DNA of 22,368 bases from contig DATFRS010000205.1 in NCBI GenBank assembly GCA_035263065.1, positions 1-22,368 of the forward strand. The letters are read 5' to 3'. Below the pieces are notes generated by a model. The model saw nothing but the letters and a program-made list of their open reading frames with translations, had not been told where the DNA came from and did not search any database. How positions within the stretch are numbered: the first letter of the stretch is position 1; each line of letters starts with the position of its first letter. This document shows positions 14,768 to 22,368 of this stretch, in pieces. A program made the position numbers and the translations under genes. The DNA is from Dokdonella_A sp035263065. GTDB taxonomy: Bacteria > Pseudomonadota > Gammaproteobacteria > Xanthomonadales > Rhodanobacteraceae.

Positions 14768-15355
14768 ATGACCCGACTTTCGCTGCTCCGCGCCGCCGAC
14801 TACCGTCGCGTGCGCTGGAAGAACGACGGCGGCTGGACCACCGAGATCGCGCGCGAGCCCGCGGGTCCCGAGCGCGACTTCGACTGGCGCGTCAGCATCG
14901 CCGAGATCGAGCGCGACGGGCCGTTCTCGAGCTTTCCCGGCGTGACGCGCGATCTCCTGCTGCTGTCGGGCAACGGCATCGAGCTCGACATCGACGACGC
15001 GCCGCCGCTGCGGCTCGTCGAGCGCTTCCAGCGTGCGCACTTCGAAGGCGAAGCCGCGGTCGATTGCCGGCTGCTCGCCGGTCCGACGCGCGACTTCAAC
15101 GTGATGGCGCGCCGCGCCGCCGTTCGCGCCGACGTCGTCGCGCGCCCGCTGGTCGGCTCGATGGTGCTGTTCGCCGAAGGCGGCGTAACGTGGCTCCTGC
15201 ACGCGTATTCCGGCAGCGCGACGGCGCGCAGCGACGCGATCGAGGAAACGTTCGCGAGCGGCGACACACTGCGCATCGACTTCGCGACGCGCGACGAAGC
15301 GCGCATCGTCGTAGAGGGCAGCGGCGAGATCGTGCTGGTGAAATTCACGCGCTAG
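14768..15355 (+). CDS. hutD: HutD/Ves family protein
   Basis: The 195-residue protein carries the HutD signature at the N-terminus ('YRRVRWKNDGGWTTEIAREP', about residues 12-31), the 'DFDWRVSIAEIERDGPFSSF' block, 'RDLLLLSGNGIEL' and 'LVERFQRAHFEGE', ending in a second barrel half. HutD proteins are bicupin-fold proteins found in histidine-utilisation loci, where they are thought to buffer an intermediate and tune hut expression. No hutHUIG gene is in the window, so this copy is an orphan. ATG at 14768 is 43 bases after the acetyltransferase stop. Its TAG stop overlaps the TAG stop of the convergent Sel1 gene within one CTAG. Confidence 0.92.
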   Translation: MTRLSLLRAADYRRVRWKNDGGWTTEIAREPAGPERDFDWRVSIAEIERDGPFSSFPGVTRDLLLLSGNGIELDIDDAPPLRLVERFQRAHFEGEAAVDCRLLAGPTRDFNVMARRAAVRADVVARPLVGSMVLFAEGGVTWLLHAYSGSATARSDAIEETFASGDTLRIDFATRDEARIVVEGSGEIVLVKFTR

Positions 15356-15975
15356 GCGGACGCCTTCGCTGCCTCGGCGCGCCGCAACCAGTACCCCGCC
15401 TCGTCGATGCGCCCGGCTTCGACGAGCACCGCAGCAAGGCTCCGCTGTCCGCGAAAGTCGCCGGCTTCGGCGGACTTGCGATACCACCGATACGCGGCCT
15501 CGCTGTCGGCGTCGACGCCGAGGCCTTCTTCGTAGCAGCGTCCGACGAGGTTCATCGACTTTGCATGACCCGCTTCGGCGGCACGACGATACAGCGCGAA
15601 CGCGGCCACGAGATCCTGGCGCGTGCCGCGTCCCGTCGCAAGCAGGTTCGCATGGTTGTACATGCCCCAGACGGAGCCGCGTTCCGCCGATCGGCGATAC
15701 CACGCGGCGGCGAGCGCTTCGTCGACGGCGGTGCCGTGGCCGAGCTCGTGACAGCGCCCGACCATGTTCGCCGCCGCGGCGTGACCGAGATTCGCCGCCA
15801 GCGTGTACCAGTAGAGTCCTTCGGCGGCGTCGCGCGCGATGCCGCGGCCCTCGGACAGCATCTGCGCGAACAGCACCTGCGCTTCGATGTCGCCGTCGCG
15901 GGCCGCGCGATGCAGCTGCGCGGCGGCGGCCGCGGGATTTCCGCGCAGGAGCTCGGCGAGCGCCGCCTCAGACAT
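15352..15975 (-). CDS. Sel1-repeat (TPR-like) protein of the piu locus
   Basis: The 207-residue protein has four to five Sel1 repeats of about 36 residues, each with an A-x-x-x-(Y/W) helix and a 'G-x-G' turn: 'AQMLSEGRGIARDAAEGLYW', 'MVGRCHELGHGTAVDEALAA', 'HANLLATGRGTRQDLVAAF' and 'LVGRCYEEGLGVDADSEAAY'. Sel1 repeats form superhelical protein-binding scaffolds. No signal peptide is seen, so it is probably cytosolic. Its ATG lies 8 bases inside the 3' end of the dioxygenase gene, so translation is coupled. A similar repeat protein follows piuC in other proteobacteria as I recall (the PA4514-PA4516 arrangement of Pseudomonas aeruginosa). The partner protein is unknown. Confidence 0.92.
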   Translation of the reverse strand: MSEAALAELLRGNPAAAAAQLHRAARDGDIEAQVLFAQMLSEGRGIARDAAEGLYWYTLAANLGHAAAANMVGRCHELGHGTAVDEALAAAWYRRSAERGSVWGMYNHANLLATGRGTRQDLVAAFALYRRAAEAGHAKSMNLVGRCYEEGLGVDADSEAAYRWYRKSAEAGDFRGQRSLAAVLVEAGRIDEAGYWLRRAEAAKASA

Positions 15976-16654
15976 CCGACCACTCGCGCAGGAGGTTGTG
16001 ATAGACGCCGGTCAGCCGCACGAGCTCGGGCGCATCCGGCGTGCGCTGCGCGAGCGCCTGGATCGACAGGTCGAGATCGAACAGCATGCGCCGCTGCGCA
16101 TCCGAGCGCACGAAGCTCTGGATCCAGAAGAACGCCGCGACGCGCGCGCCGCGCGTGACCGGCTGCACCTCGTGCAGGCTCGATCCGGGATACAGCACGA
16201 GATCGCCGGCCGGCAGCTTCACCGCGTGTGCGCCGAACGTGTCCTCGATGACGAGCTCGCCGCCGTCGTAGTCGCCGGGCTCGGACAGGAACAGCGTCGC
16301 CGAGAGGTCGGTGCGCAGCGGCACGGGCTCCCGGCCGGAGCGGTCGTAGCGGATCGCGTTGTCGACGTGCGTGTCGAACGCCTCGCCGCCTTCGTAGCGG
16401 TTGAACAGCGGCGGAAAGATGCGCCGCGGCAGCGCGCCTGCGAAGAACGTCGGATGCTTCCCGAGCGCATCGACGATCACGGCGCCGAGCTGACGCGCGA
16501 CCGGATCGTCCTCGGCGAGCTGGCGATTGTTCTTCGCGCGCGCCGACTGATAGCCCGCCGTCGCGCGCCCGTCACGCCAGTCGGCCGAGACGAGCCAGTC
16601 GCGGGATTGCGCGACCTGCCCGGCCGAAAGCACGTGGGCGACGTGCAGCAGCAT
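15968..16654 (-). CDS. piuC: PiuC/PKHX-type Fe(II)/2-oxoglutarate dioxygenase
   Basis: The 228-residue protein has the length and architecture of the PiuC/YbiX (PKHD-type hydroxylase) family. The double-stranded beta-helix carries iron ligands His96-x-Asp98 ('YEGGEAFDTHVDNAIRYD') and His161 ('GSSLHEVQPVTRGARVAAFF'), with Arg171 placed to bind 2-oxoglutarate. Members accompany siderophore receptors and are thought to modify the siderophore or a receptor-linked substrate; the exact reaction is unknown. ATG at 16654 overlaps the receptor stop by one base (TGATG), giving translational coupling. The open frame extends upstream under the receptor gene only as a shadow. Confidence 0.95.
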   Translation of the reverse strand: MLLHVAHVLSAGQVAQSRDWLVSADWRDGRATAGYQSARAKNNRQLAEDDPVARQLGAVIVDALGKHPTFFAGALPRRIFPPLFNRYEGGEAFDTHVDNAIRYDRSGREPVPLRTDLSATLFLSEPGDYDGGELVIEDTFGAHAVKLPAGDLVLYPGSSLHEVQPVTRGARVAAFFWIQSFVRSDAQRRMLFDLDLSIQALAQRTPDAPELVRLTGVYHNLLREWSDV

Positions 16655-18966
16655 CAGAACGTGAAGTTCGCCGTCAGCACCGCCGAGCGGCCCGGCGCGA
16701 CCGAGACGTAGTGCGTCTGGTACGCCTTGTCGAAGTAGAGCTTGTCGGTCAGGTTCTGGACGTTGAGCTGCAGGCTGAAGTGATCGTTGACCTTGTACGC
16801 CGCCATCGCGTCGAAGCGCGTGTACGCCGGCACCCACTTCGTGTTCGCCGTGTTGCCGTACACCTTCGACGTGTAGAACGCGCCGGCGCCGATCGTGAGC
16901 TTCGGCAGGAGCTGATACGTCGTCCACAGCGACGCGCTGTCGTCCGGCGTGTTCGGGAACCGGTTGCCCTTGTCGGGGCTCGGTACCCAGACCGGATTCG
17001 TCGCCGTGCCGACGTTGACGAAACCTGCGTCCGTGAGCTCGCTGTCGAGGTGCGTGTAGCCGCCGAACACGCGCCACTGTTCGGTGATCTCGCCGGTGAT
17101 GCCGATCTCGATGCCGTCGACGCGCTTGTCGCCGGCGAGCTGCGTGGTGCCGTTCTCGCTCGGCACGCGCGCGTTGGTGACTTCGGAACGGAAGATCGCC
17201 GCGGTCAGCGAGAGGTGCCCGCCGAGCACGTCCCACTTCGTGCCGAGCTCGAGGTTCCTGCTCTTGATCGGATCGAGGTCGGCGATCGACGTCGTGATGT
17301 TGACGTTGTCGCCGGCCGCACCTTCGCCGTTCGCGGCGCCGGACGGGCTCGACGACGTGCCGTAGGACGCGTAGACGCTGCCGTCCTGCGACGGCTTGTA
17401 GACGAGGCCGACCTGGTAATTCCACAGATCGTCGTCGTTGCCGACCTTCGCCGCGGGCACCGTCGACGTCGCGATGAGATCGGCCTTCGTCGAATAGCTG
17501 TCGAAACGCAGGCCTGCGTTGAGGAGCCACTGTTCCGACAGCGTCATCGTGTCGAACGCGTATGCCGAGCGCGTGTCGGTGTCGTAGACGTTCGGGTTGT
17601 TGCGGCGGACGATCGTCCCGAGCCACGGATCGTGGGGATTCGGATCGTTCAGCGGCGTGCAGAGGAAATCCTCGACGAGCAGCGGATTCGAGCAGTCGCG
17701 CGTCGTGATGCCGTCGGGGTTCGTGACGATGTACTGGTCGACCTCGGTGCGCTCGTGGTCGAATTCGATGCCGGTCGCGATCGTGTGCCGGACGCTGCCG
17801 GTCTCGAATTCGCCGGTGAGATCGGTCTGGTTCGCCGCGGTCTTGGTCGATGTCACGCGCGATTTCGGCGAGCGATAGACGTAGCCGTTGGTCAGGAAAT
17901 TGCCGACGCTGTCGTCCGGATTCGTCCAGATGTAGTCGTTCGCCGTGCGGCCGTAGCGCGTCGTGTTGCGCAGCGTCCAGCCGTTGCCGAAGTCGTGCGC
18001 GATCAGCGCCGTGCCGATGTCGGCCTTGGTCTTGCGGAAGTCGCGACCGAGGAGTCCGTAGAAATTCTCGCGGTCGACGTCGACCGGGCTGCCGTCGCCG
18101 TTCAACGGCGCGTTCGGATTCGTCGCGGCGAACGGATTGTTGTACGGGATTCCGCTGTCCGGCGTATCGTCGGTCGAGAGGTGGTAATAGCTCAGCGTCG
18201 CACGCGTCGGCGAATTCATGCCGAACGTGACCGACGGCGCGATGCCCCAGCGGCTGACGTCGGGGCCGTCGCGGCCCGGCACGTCGGCCGAGTGCTCCAT
18301 CAGGTTCACGCGAAACGCGACGTCGTCGCTCAGCGCCTTGTTCGCGTCGAGCGTCGCGCGCTGGTACTGGTCGGTGCCGAGGCCGACGCTGCCGGCGACG
18401 AAGTCGTCGGCCTTCGGCGCCTTCGTGACGATATTGATGCTGCCGCCGATCGCGCCGCGGCCCGTGTACGCGGAGCTCGGGCCCTTCGTCACGTCGATCT
18501 GCTCGATGTCGAACGCTTCGCGCGTCTGCGAGCCGACGTCGCGGATGCCGTCGACGTAGATGTCGGCGCCGGCGTCGTAGCCGCGGATGAACGGGCGATC
18601 GCCGACCGGGTTGCCGCCTTCGCCCGCGCCGAACGTGATGCCGGGCACCGTGCGGAGCGCATCGACCAGCGTCGTCGAGCCCGTGTCCTGGATCACCTGC
18701 TGCGGCACGACCGTGACCGAGCGCGGCGTGTCGAGGAGCGGTGCCGTGAACTTCGGCGACATCGGCTCCGCGCCGTCGCTGCCTTCGACGCTGACCGTGT
18801 CGAGCTCGGCCATGTTCTTGCGGCGATCGGCCGCGGCGTCGTCGGGCGTCGCCGGCGCGGGATCTTCGGCCGCGTGGCCCGCGAACGGCGCGAAAGCAAC
18901 GAGCGCCGTCGCCAGCAGGCGACGCGGTGGGTGCGGAATCGAAACGATGGAGGTGCCGGATGCCAT
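16654..18966 (-). CDS. TonB-dependent siderophore receptor (PiuA/Fiu-like)
   Basis: The 770-residue protein has a signal peptide (about 1-32, ending AGHAA), a TonB box 'LDTVSVEG' (about 55-62) and a plug domain with 'LLDTPRSVTVVPQQVIQDTG' (the siderophore-receptor version), 'FIRGYDAGADIYVDGIRDVG', 'IEQIDVTKGPSSAYTGRGAI' and 'GGSINIVTK'. A 22-strand barrel ends in the required C-terminal Phe ('AVLTANFTF'). The strict plug motifs and the neighbouring piuC place it with catecholate-type (Fiu/PiuA/CirA-like) siderophore receptors; which siderophore it takes up is inference. ATG at 18966 begins the signal peptide. A Fur-box-like site lies 114-132 bases upstream. Confidence 0.95.
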   Translation of the reverse strand: MASGTSIVSIPHPPRRLLATALVAFAPFAGHAAEDPAPATPDDAAADRRKNMAELDTVSVEGSDGAEPMSPKFTAPLLDTPRSVTVVPQQVIQDTGSTTLVDALRTVPGITFGAGEGGNPVGDRPFIRGYDAGADIYVDGIRDVGSQTREAFDIEQIDVTKGPSSAYTGRGAIGGSINIVTKAPKADDFVAGSVGLGTDQYQRATLDANKALSDDVAFRVNLMEHSADVPGRDGPDVSRWGIAPSVTFGMNSPTRATLSYYHLSTDDTPDSGIPYNNPFAATNPNAPLNGDGSPVDVDRENFYGLLGRDFRKTKADIGTALIAHDFGNGWTLRNTTRYGRTANDYIWTNPDDSVGNFLTNGYVYRSPKSRVTSTKTAANQTDLTGEFETGSVRHTIATGIEFDHERTEVDQYIVTNPDGITTRDCSNPLLVEDFLCTPLNDPNPHDPWLGTIVRRNNPNVYDTDTRSAYAFDTMTLSEQWLLNAGLRFDSYSTKADLIATSTVPAAKVGNDDDLWNYQVGLVYKPSQDGSVYASYGTSSSPSGAANGEGAAGDNVNITTSIADLDPIKSRNLELGTKWDVLGGHLSLTAAIFRSEVTNARVPSENGTTQLAGDKRVDGIEIGITGEITEQWRVFGGYTHLDSELTDAGFVNVGTATNPVWVPSPDKGNRFPNTPDDSASLWTTYQLLPKLTIGAGAFYTSKVYGNTANTKWVPAYTRFDAMAAYKVNDHFSLQLNVQNLTDKLYFDKAYQTHYVSVAPGRSAVLTANFTF

Positions 18967-19018
18967 GTGTGGTTCGCCCTGTTGTCGTAGTCGCGTGCGA
19001 TCGGTCCGCTGGCGTCGT

Positions 19019-19047
19019 GCTCGCATGCGAGCCGGCGACGCCGGCTC
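19019..19047 (-). promoter_or_regulatory. Two overlapping inverted repeats in the receptor mRNA leader
   Basis: GCTCGCATGCGAGC (19019-19032) is a perfect 14-bp palindrome. GAGCCGGC (19029-19036) and GCCGGCTC (19040-19047) form a perfect 8-bp stem with a 3-base loop. They share GAGC at 19029-19032, so the two RNA hairpins exclude each other. They lie in the 169-base gap between the PepSY and receptor genes, downstream of the Fur site on the minus strand, hence in the untranslated leader of the receptor mRNA. Confidence 0.45.
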
Positions 19048-19079
19048 CTCCCGTCCAGCCCGCGAACATACCTCAAGAT

Positions 19080-19098
19080 GATAATGATTCTCAATACC
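19080..19098 (-). promoter_or_regulatory. Fur-box-like site and promoter of the siderophore receptor operon
   Basis: GATAATGATTCTCAATACC matches 15 of 19 positions of the Fur consensus GATAATGATAATCATTATC (counted by hand on the plus strand). On the minus strand a -35-like TTGAGA (19094-19089) overlaps it and a -10-like TATGTT (19070-19065) follows with an 18-base spacer, so iron-loaded Fur would block RNA polymerase. This controls the receptor, dioxygenase and Sel1 genes independently of the PepSY gene. Confidence 0.75.
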
Positions 19099-19135
19099 GT
19101 TCGCGCTCGCAACCGACTGCGGACGGAGCGCGGGC

Positions 19136-20293
19136 TCAGGCTTCGTCGAGCGCGGGCCGCCGGGCCGATGCAGCGGTCTTGGCAGGACGCAGCCGCGCGC
19201 GCTCTTTTGCCGCAGCACGCCGGCGGATCCACATCCAGATGCCGGTCACGAAGAAGAACGGCATCAGCAGCGCCGCGAGCGCCATCGCGACACGGCCGGG
19301 CCAGCCGAAGAAATCGCCCGAATGCAGCGGGAAGATGCTCGCGACGAAACGTCGCCCCGCCGGCAGCTCCGCATAGAGCTCGCGGGCGACGACCGCCCCA
19401 CTCTGCCCGTCGACCTTCAGCGTGTTCCATGCGCGCGAATGCGGGCTCGCCGGCGTCTGGTAACGGATCTCGATCGGCGCGCCGGCGTCGCCCGCAAGCG
19501 AAAGCGTCGCGCGCGATGCATCGCCTTGCTCGCGACGGAACGTCGACCACGCGAGATCGATCGCGGCGAGCGGTATCTCGCCGCGCGCGTCGGGCGGCGC
19601 GCGACGCGCCGGCGTCGTCGCGCCGGCCGCGCGATTGATCGCGTCGCGATAGAAATCGTACGACCACCAGAGCCCCGTCAGCGCGACGATCAGGTACAGC
19701 GGCAGCAGCCACGTCGCGCCCACCGAATGCAGGTTCCAAAGCAGCGCGCGGCCGCGCAGCTTCGTGTTGAACGCGAGCCACGCGCGGGCCGACGTCGCCT
19801 TGCGCGGCCAGCGCAGCACGATGCCGGTGATCGCCATCAGCACGAGCAGCGCGGTGCTCGCGCCGACGATCTGCTTGCCGACCGGCCCCGCGGCGAGATT
19901 GCGATGCAGCTGCTCGACCGTCGCGAAGAAGTCCGCGCCGCGCAGCTCGCCGATCACGACGACACCGTACGGATCGACCGCGACTTCGGGCCCGTTGCGC
20001 TCGCCCGCGCGCGCGATGCGCACGACGAGCGCCGCGTCGTCGCCGTCCCACGCGACGCTGCGCGCGCGAAATCCCGTGTGCGCCGCCATCGCCGCTTCGA
20101 TCGCCCCGCTCGGCGGCTTCGGCGCACCGCGTCCCTGCGTCTCGATCGCAAGCGCCGGATTCAGCGCACGCACCAGCTCCGCCTCGAACCCGAGCAGCGC
20201 GCCCGTGACGCCGACGACGGCGAGCACGAGCCCGGCCGCGATGCCGGCAAGCCAGTGGAGGCGAAACAGGACGCGCTTCAGCGGAATTTGCAT
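19136..20293 (-). CDS. PepSY-domain membrane protein (PepSY_TM, siderophore/iron-reduction related)
   Basis: The 385-residue protein has four transmembrane helices (about 15-36, 141-161, 195-212 and 336-356). They flank two periplasmic PepSY-like regions, including 'EVAVDPYGVVV' and 'WNTLKVDGQSGAVV'. Conserved histidines at helix ends (His13 in 'RLHWLAG', His130 in 'LHRNL', His189 in 'NLHSVG', His324 in 'PLHSGDFFG') fit the haem- or iron-binding pattern of PepSY_TM proteins. These lie next to siderophore receptors and are thought to take part in ferric-siderophore reduction at the inner membrane. A flavodoxin-reductase domain, fused in some relatives, is absent. The C-terminus is a basic cytosolic tail. 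ATG at 20293 fits the first helix; its ribosome-binding site is weak. Confidence 0.92.
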   Translation of the reverse strand: MQIPLKRVLFRLHWLAGIAAGLVLAVVGVTGALLGFEAELVRALNPALAIETQGRGAPKPPSGAIEAAMAAHTGFRARSVAWDGDDAALVVRIARAGERNGPEVAVDPYGVVVIGELRGADFFATVEQLHRNLAAGPVGKQIVGASTALLVLMAITGIVLRWPRKATSARAWLAFNTKLRGRALLWNLHSVGATWLLPLYLIVALTGLWWSYDFYRDAINRAAGATTPARRAPPDARGEIPLAAIDLAWSTFRREQGDASRATLSLAGDAGAPIEIRYQTPASPHSRAWNTLKVDGQSGAVVARELYAELPAGRRFVASIFPLHSGDFFGWPGRVAMALAALLMPFFFVTGIWMWIRRRAAAKERARLRPAKTAASARRPALDEA

Positions 20294-20345
20294 CTCGGGA
20301 TTCGATCGACCGGGCCGCGCGCCCGTCGGCGGATTCCATCACAAA

Positions 20346-20360
20346 TGCGAATCACTCGCA
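20346..20360. promoter_or_regulatory. Fur-box-like site between PepSY gene and the two-component genes
   Basis: TGCGAATCACTCGCA matches 12 of 15 positions of the 7-1-7 Fur site TGAGAATCATTCTCA and contains the symmetric TGCGA/TCGCA half-sites. On the minus strand TTGCGA (20361-20356) and TGGAAT (20338-20333), 17 bases apart, form a plausible promoter for the PepSY gene overlapping the site. The gap is shared with the divergent regulator gene starting at 20480, so Fur could also affect that unit. Confidence 0.65.
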
Positions 20361-20479
20361 ATTGCGTTTGCATCGATAGACCCGGCAACCCGCGAACCGC
20401 GCGCCGCAAACGGTGTCAGTGGTGGGCGCGCGCGCCCGGCGCCGCGAAACGTGCCACGATCGCGTGGCGAGGATTCACG

Positions 20480-21160
20480 ATGCGCATCCTGATCATCGAG
20501 GACGACGCCGCGATCGCCGACGCGATCGTTGCCGCCCTCACCCGCGCCGGCCACGCCGTCGACCGGCTCGCCGGCGGACGCCAGGCCGACGCCGCGCTGC
20601 AGGCCCACCCGTACGATCTCGTCGTGCTCGACCTCGGCCTTCCGGAGATGGACGGCGTCGAGCTGCTGCGCCGGCTGCGCGCGCGCACCGACGCCGTGCC
20701 GGTGCTCGTCGTCACCGCGCGCGAGGCGCTCGACGAGCGCGTGCGCGCGCTCGACCTTGGCGCGGACGACTATCTGGTCAAGCCTTTCGCGCTCAGCGAA
20801 TTCGAGGCGCGCGTGCGCGCCTTGCTGCGCCGTCGCACGACGCAGGGCGTGCCGGAGCTGAAGCTCGGCCGCCTGCGGCTCGACCTGCCGCGCCATCGCG
20901 CGCACATCGACGAGACGCCGCTGGAGCTGACGCCGCGCGAGTTCGGCCTTCTCGAGACGCTGGTCGCCCGCCTCGATCGCGTGATGAGCCGCGAGCAGCT
21001 CATCGACGCGCTCTGCACCTGGGATACGAGCCTCACCGACAACGGCCTCGACATCGCCGTGCATCGCCTGCGCCGCAAGCTCGAAGGCAGCGGCGTGCGC
21101 GTGCGCACCGTGCGCGGGCTCGGCTATCTCCTCGAAACCGATCATGCGTCGACCGCCTAG
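20480..21160 (+). CDS. OmpR-family response regulator (QseB/TctD-like)
   Basis: The 226-residue protein has a receiver domain (1-115) with Asp8/Asp9, phospho-acceptor Asp51 ('DLVVLDLGLPEMDGVELL'), Thr79 and Lys101 ('DYLVKPFAL'). A C-terminal winged helix follows (about 125-220: 'LELTPREFGLLETLVARLDR', 'DIAVHRLRRKLEG', 'VRTVRGLGYLL'). Phosphorylated by the following kinase, it should bind direct repeats in promoters. ATG at 20480 has a GAGG ribosome-binding site. It is divergent from the PepSY/siderophore receptor genes across a 186-base gap holding the Fur-like site, so iron uptake genes are its most likely targets. Confidence 0.96.
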   Translation: MRILIIEDDAAIADAIVAALTRAGHAVDRLAGGRQADAALQAHPYDLVVLDLGLPEMDGVELLRRLRARTDAVPVLVVTAREALDERVRALDLGADDYLVKPFALSEFEARVRALLRRRTTQGVPELKLGRLRLDLPRHRAHIDETPLELTPREFGLLETLVARLDRVMSREQLIDALCTWDTSLTDNGLDIAVHRLRRKLEGSGVRVRTVRGLGYLLETDHASTA

Positions 21161-22368
21161 CCTGCGCCGCAGGCTGCTCGCGTTCCTGGTCGCGCCGATG
21201 GCCGTGGCCTGGCTGATCTCGGGCGTGCTCGTCTACGTGCTCGCGCTGCACTACGCGAACATGAACTACGACCGCGCGCTCACCGATTCGCTGCTCGCGC
21301 TCCAGCGCCTGATGCAGAGCGACGCGCGCTATCAGGAGCTGAATCCGCAGGCGCGCATCCTGTTCGAGGTCGACTCGGAGGATCCGAACTACTACACCGT
21401 ACGCAGCGTGCGCCACGGCACGCTCGCGGCGAACCTCGAGCTGCCGCTGCCCGATCCGATCCCTGTACTGGACGCGCGCCCGCATCTCGAATCGCTGGTT
21501 TTCGGCGACCGCAGCCTGCGCATGGCCTCGCTGGCGGTCAAGGGCGAGGAAGCCGGCGACACGATCGTCGTCTCGGTCGCGCAGACCTTACGCGAACGCC
21601 GCGCACTCGCTCGCGAGATCCTCGTCGGCGTGCTGCCGATCGTGCTCGGGCTCATCGCGCTCGTGCTGATCCTGGTCTGGTTCGGCGTCAGCCGCGGCCT
21701 GCATCTCTTCGATCCGCTGACGACGCATCTCGCCAGCCGGCGCACGCGCGATCTTTCGCCGCTCGACCAGAGCATCGTGCCGGTCGAGATCCGGCCGCTG
21801 ACGCGCACGATGGATCTCCTGTTCGCGCGCCTGCGCGGCCTCCTCGACCTGCAGGACCGCTTCATCGCCGACGCGGCGCACCAGCTGCGCACGCCGCTCG
21901 CCGGCCTGCGCCTGCAGGCCGAGCGCGCGCTCGCCGATCCGCGTCCCGACAGCGTGCGCGAGGCGCTGATCCACGTCGAACGCCTGTCGGCCGGCGCCGG
22001 CCGCGCGGCCGGACAGCTGCTCGCCCTCGCGCGCACGCAGTCGAACGTCGACGACGATGCGCCGCCGGTGCCGGTCGATCTCGCGCGGCTCGCGCGCGAC
22101 CACGTCGCCGAAAGCGTGCCGCGCGCGCTCGCGGCGAACATCGACCTCGGCTACGCCGGGCCGAATGCCGACGCGATCGTCGCGGGCGACGCCGTGATGC
22201 TGCGCGAGGCGCTGGTCAATCTCGTCGACAATGCGCTGAACTATGTCGGGCCCGGCGGCAGCGTGACGGTCGAGGTCGCGCGCGAGCTGCGCACGGTGTC
22301 GGTCGCGGTCGACGACGACGGGCCCGGCGTCGGCGAGGAGTGGTGGCCGCGGCTCGGCGAGCGGTTCT
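21144..22368 (+). CDS. Sensor histidine kinase (QseC/TctE-like), truncated by window end
   Basis: About 408 residues are visible from ATG at 21144, which lies 17 bases inside the 3' end of the response regulator gene; no stop occurs before the window ends. Features are TM1 (about 10-37), a ~120-residue periplasmic domain of the short two-component sensor N-terminal type, TM2 (about 159-182), a linker with 'DLSPLDQSIVPVEIRPL', the H-box 'DRFIADAAHQLRTPLAGLRL' with His246, an N-box 'LREALVNLVDNALNYV' and the G1 box 'VDDDGPGVG'. The 'AAHQLRTPLAGL' form is typical of TctE/QseC kinases. Only the last ATP-lid part is missing. The sensed signal is unknown; citrate, tricarboxylates or iron/siderophore are the usual suspects for this group. 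Confidence 0.95.
   Translation, partial: MRRPPSLRRRLLAFLVAPMAVAWLISGVLVYVLALHYANMNYDRALTDSLLALQRLMQSDARYQELNPQARILFEVDSEDPNYYTVRSVRHGTLAANLELPLPDPIPVLDARPHLESLVFGDRSLRMASLAVKGEEAGDTIVVSVAQTLRERRALAREILVGVLPIVLGLIALVLILVWFGVSRGLHLFDPLTTHLASRRTRDLSPLDQSIVPVEIRPLTRTMDLLFARLRGLLDLQDRFIADAAHQLRTPLAGLRLQAERALADPRPDSVREALIHVERLSAGAGRAAGQLLALARTQSNVDDDAPPVPVDLARLARDHVAESVPRALAANIDLGYAGPNADAIVAGDAVMLREALVNLVDNALNYVGPGGSVTVEVARELRTVSVAVDDDGPGVGEEWWPRLGERF

Noticed and set aside
16711..18990. Long plus-strand open frame opposite the siderophore receptor
   Set aside because: Same reason: no domain, skewed Arg/Val/Asp composition, mirror of a well-defined receptor gene.
15968..19069. Single minus-strand open frame of over 1000 codons spanning dioxygenase and receptor
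   Set aside because: Only the last 228 codons are a known protein; the upstream part is the shadow of the receptor in another frame, and the dioxygenase has its own ATG at 16654 coupled to the receptor stop.

Overview
The window looks like a chromosomal segment of a high-GC (roughly two-thirds G+C by eye) Gram-negative proteobacterium. Two TonB-dependent outer-membrane receptors, Sec signal peptides, a Fur-controlled iron locus and a periplasmic RNase T2 support this. The mix of SET-domain proteins, a HutD orphan and piu-type iron genes suggests a gammaproteobacterium near Xanthomonadales/Lysobacterales; that placement is inference from gene content. Coding density is high, no gap between genes exceeds about 190 bases, and I see no rRNA, tRNA, CRISPR array, insertion sequence or phage gene.

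Layout. 1-508: 3' end of a membrane glycosyltransferase-like gene. 614-1572: a BrnT/BrnA toxin-antitoxin pair behind an AT-rich palindrome, then a small cupin gene; brnT has no stop codon where the family normally ends. 1562-3417 (minus): a SET-domain protein methyltransferase followed by a protein with a degenerate receiver-like N-terminus. 3532-5647 (plus): three secreted proteins (RNase T2, an unnamed acidic-tailed protein, a PEBP/YbhB protein), ended by a strong hairpin shared with the convergent receptor gene. 5766-11115: a TonB-dependent receptor (minus) divergent from a NarL-type histidine kinase/response regulator pair and a membrane-anchored di-haem cytochrome c, with a perfect 14-bp palindrome between the divergent genes. 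11141-13163 (minus): an M20 peptidase and a GNAT acetyltransferase. 13351-15355 (plus): a ComEA-like helix-hairpin-helix protein, a second and divergent SET protein, a RimJ/RimL-type acetyltransferase and HutD.

15352-20293 (minus) is an iron-uptake locus: PepSY membrane protein, TonB-dependent siderophore receptor, PiuC-type Fe(II)/2-oxoglutarate dioxygenase and Sel1-repeat protein, with overlapping junctions between the last three. Two Fur-box-like sites precede its two transcription segments. An OmpR/QseC-TctE type two-component system (20480-22368, kinase cut by the window end) is divergent from it and may co-regulate it.

No completely new defence or mobile system is evident. The most interesting points are the stop-less brnT reading frame running beneath brnA and the cupin gene, the SET2-GNAT pair, the receptor/two-component/cytochrome module with its palindrome, and mutually exclusive hairpins in the siderophore receptor leader.
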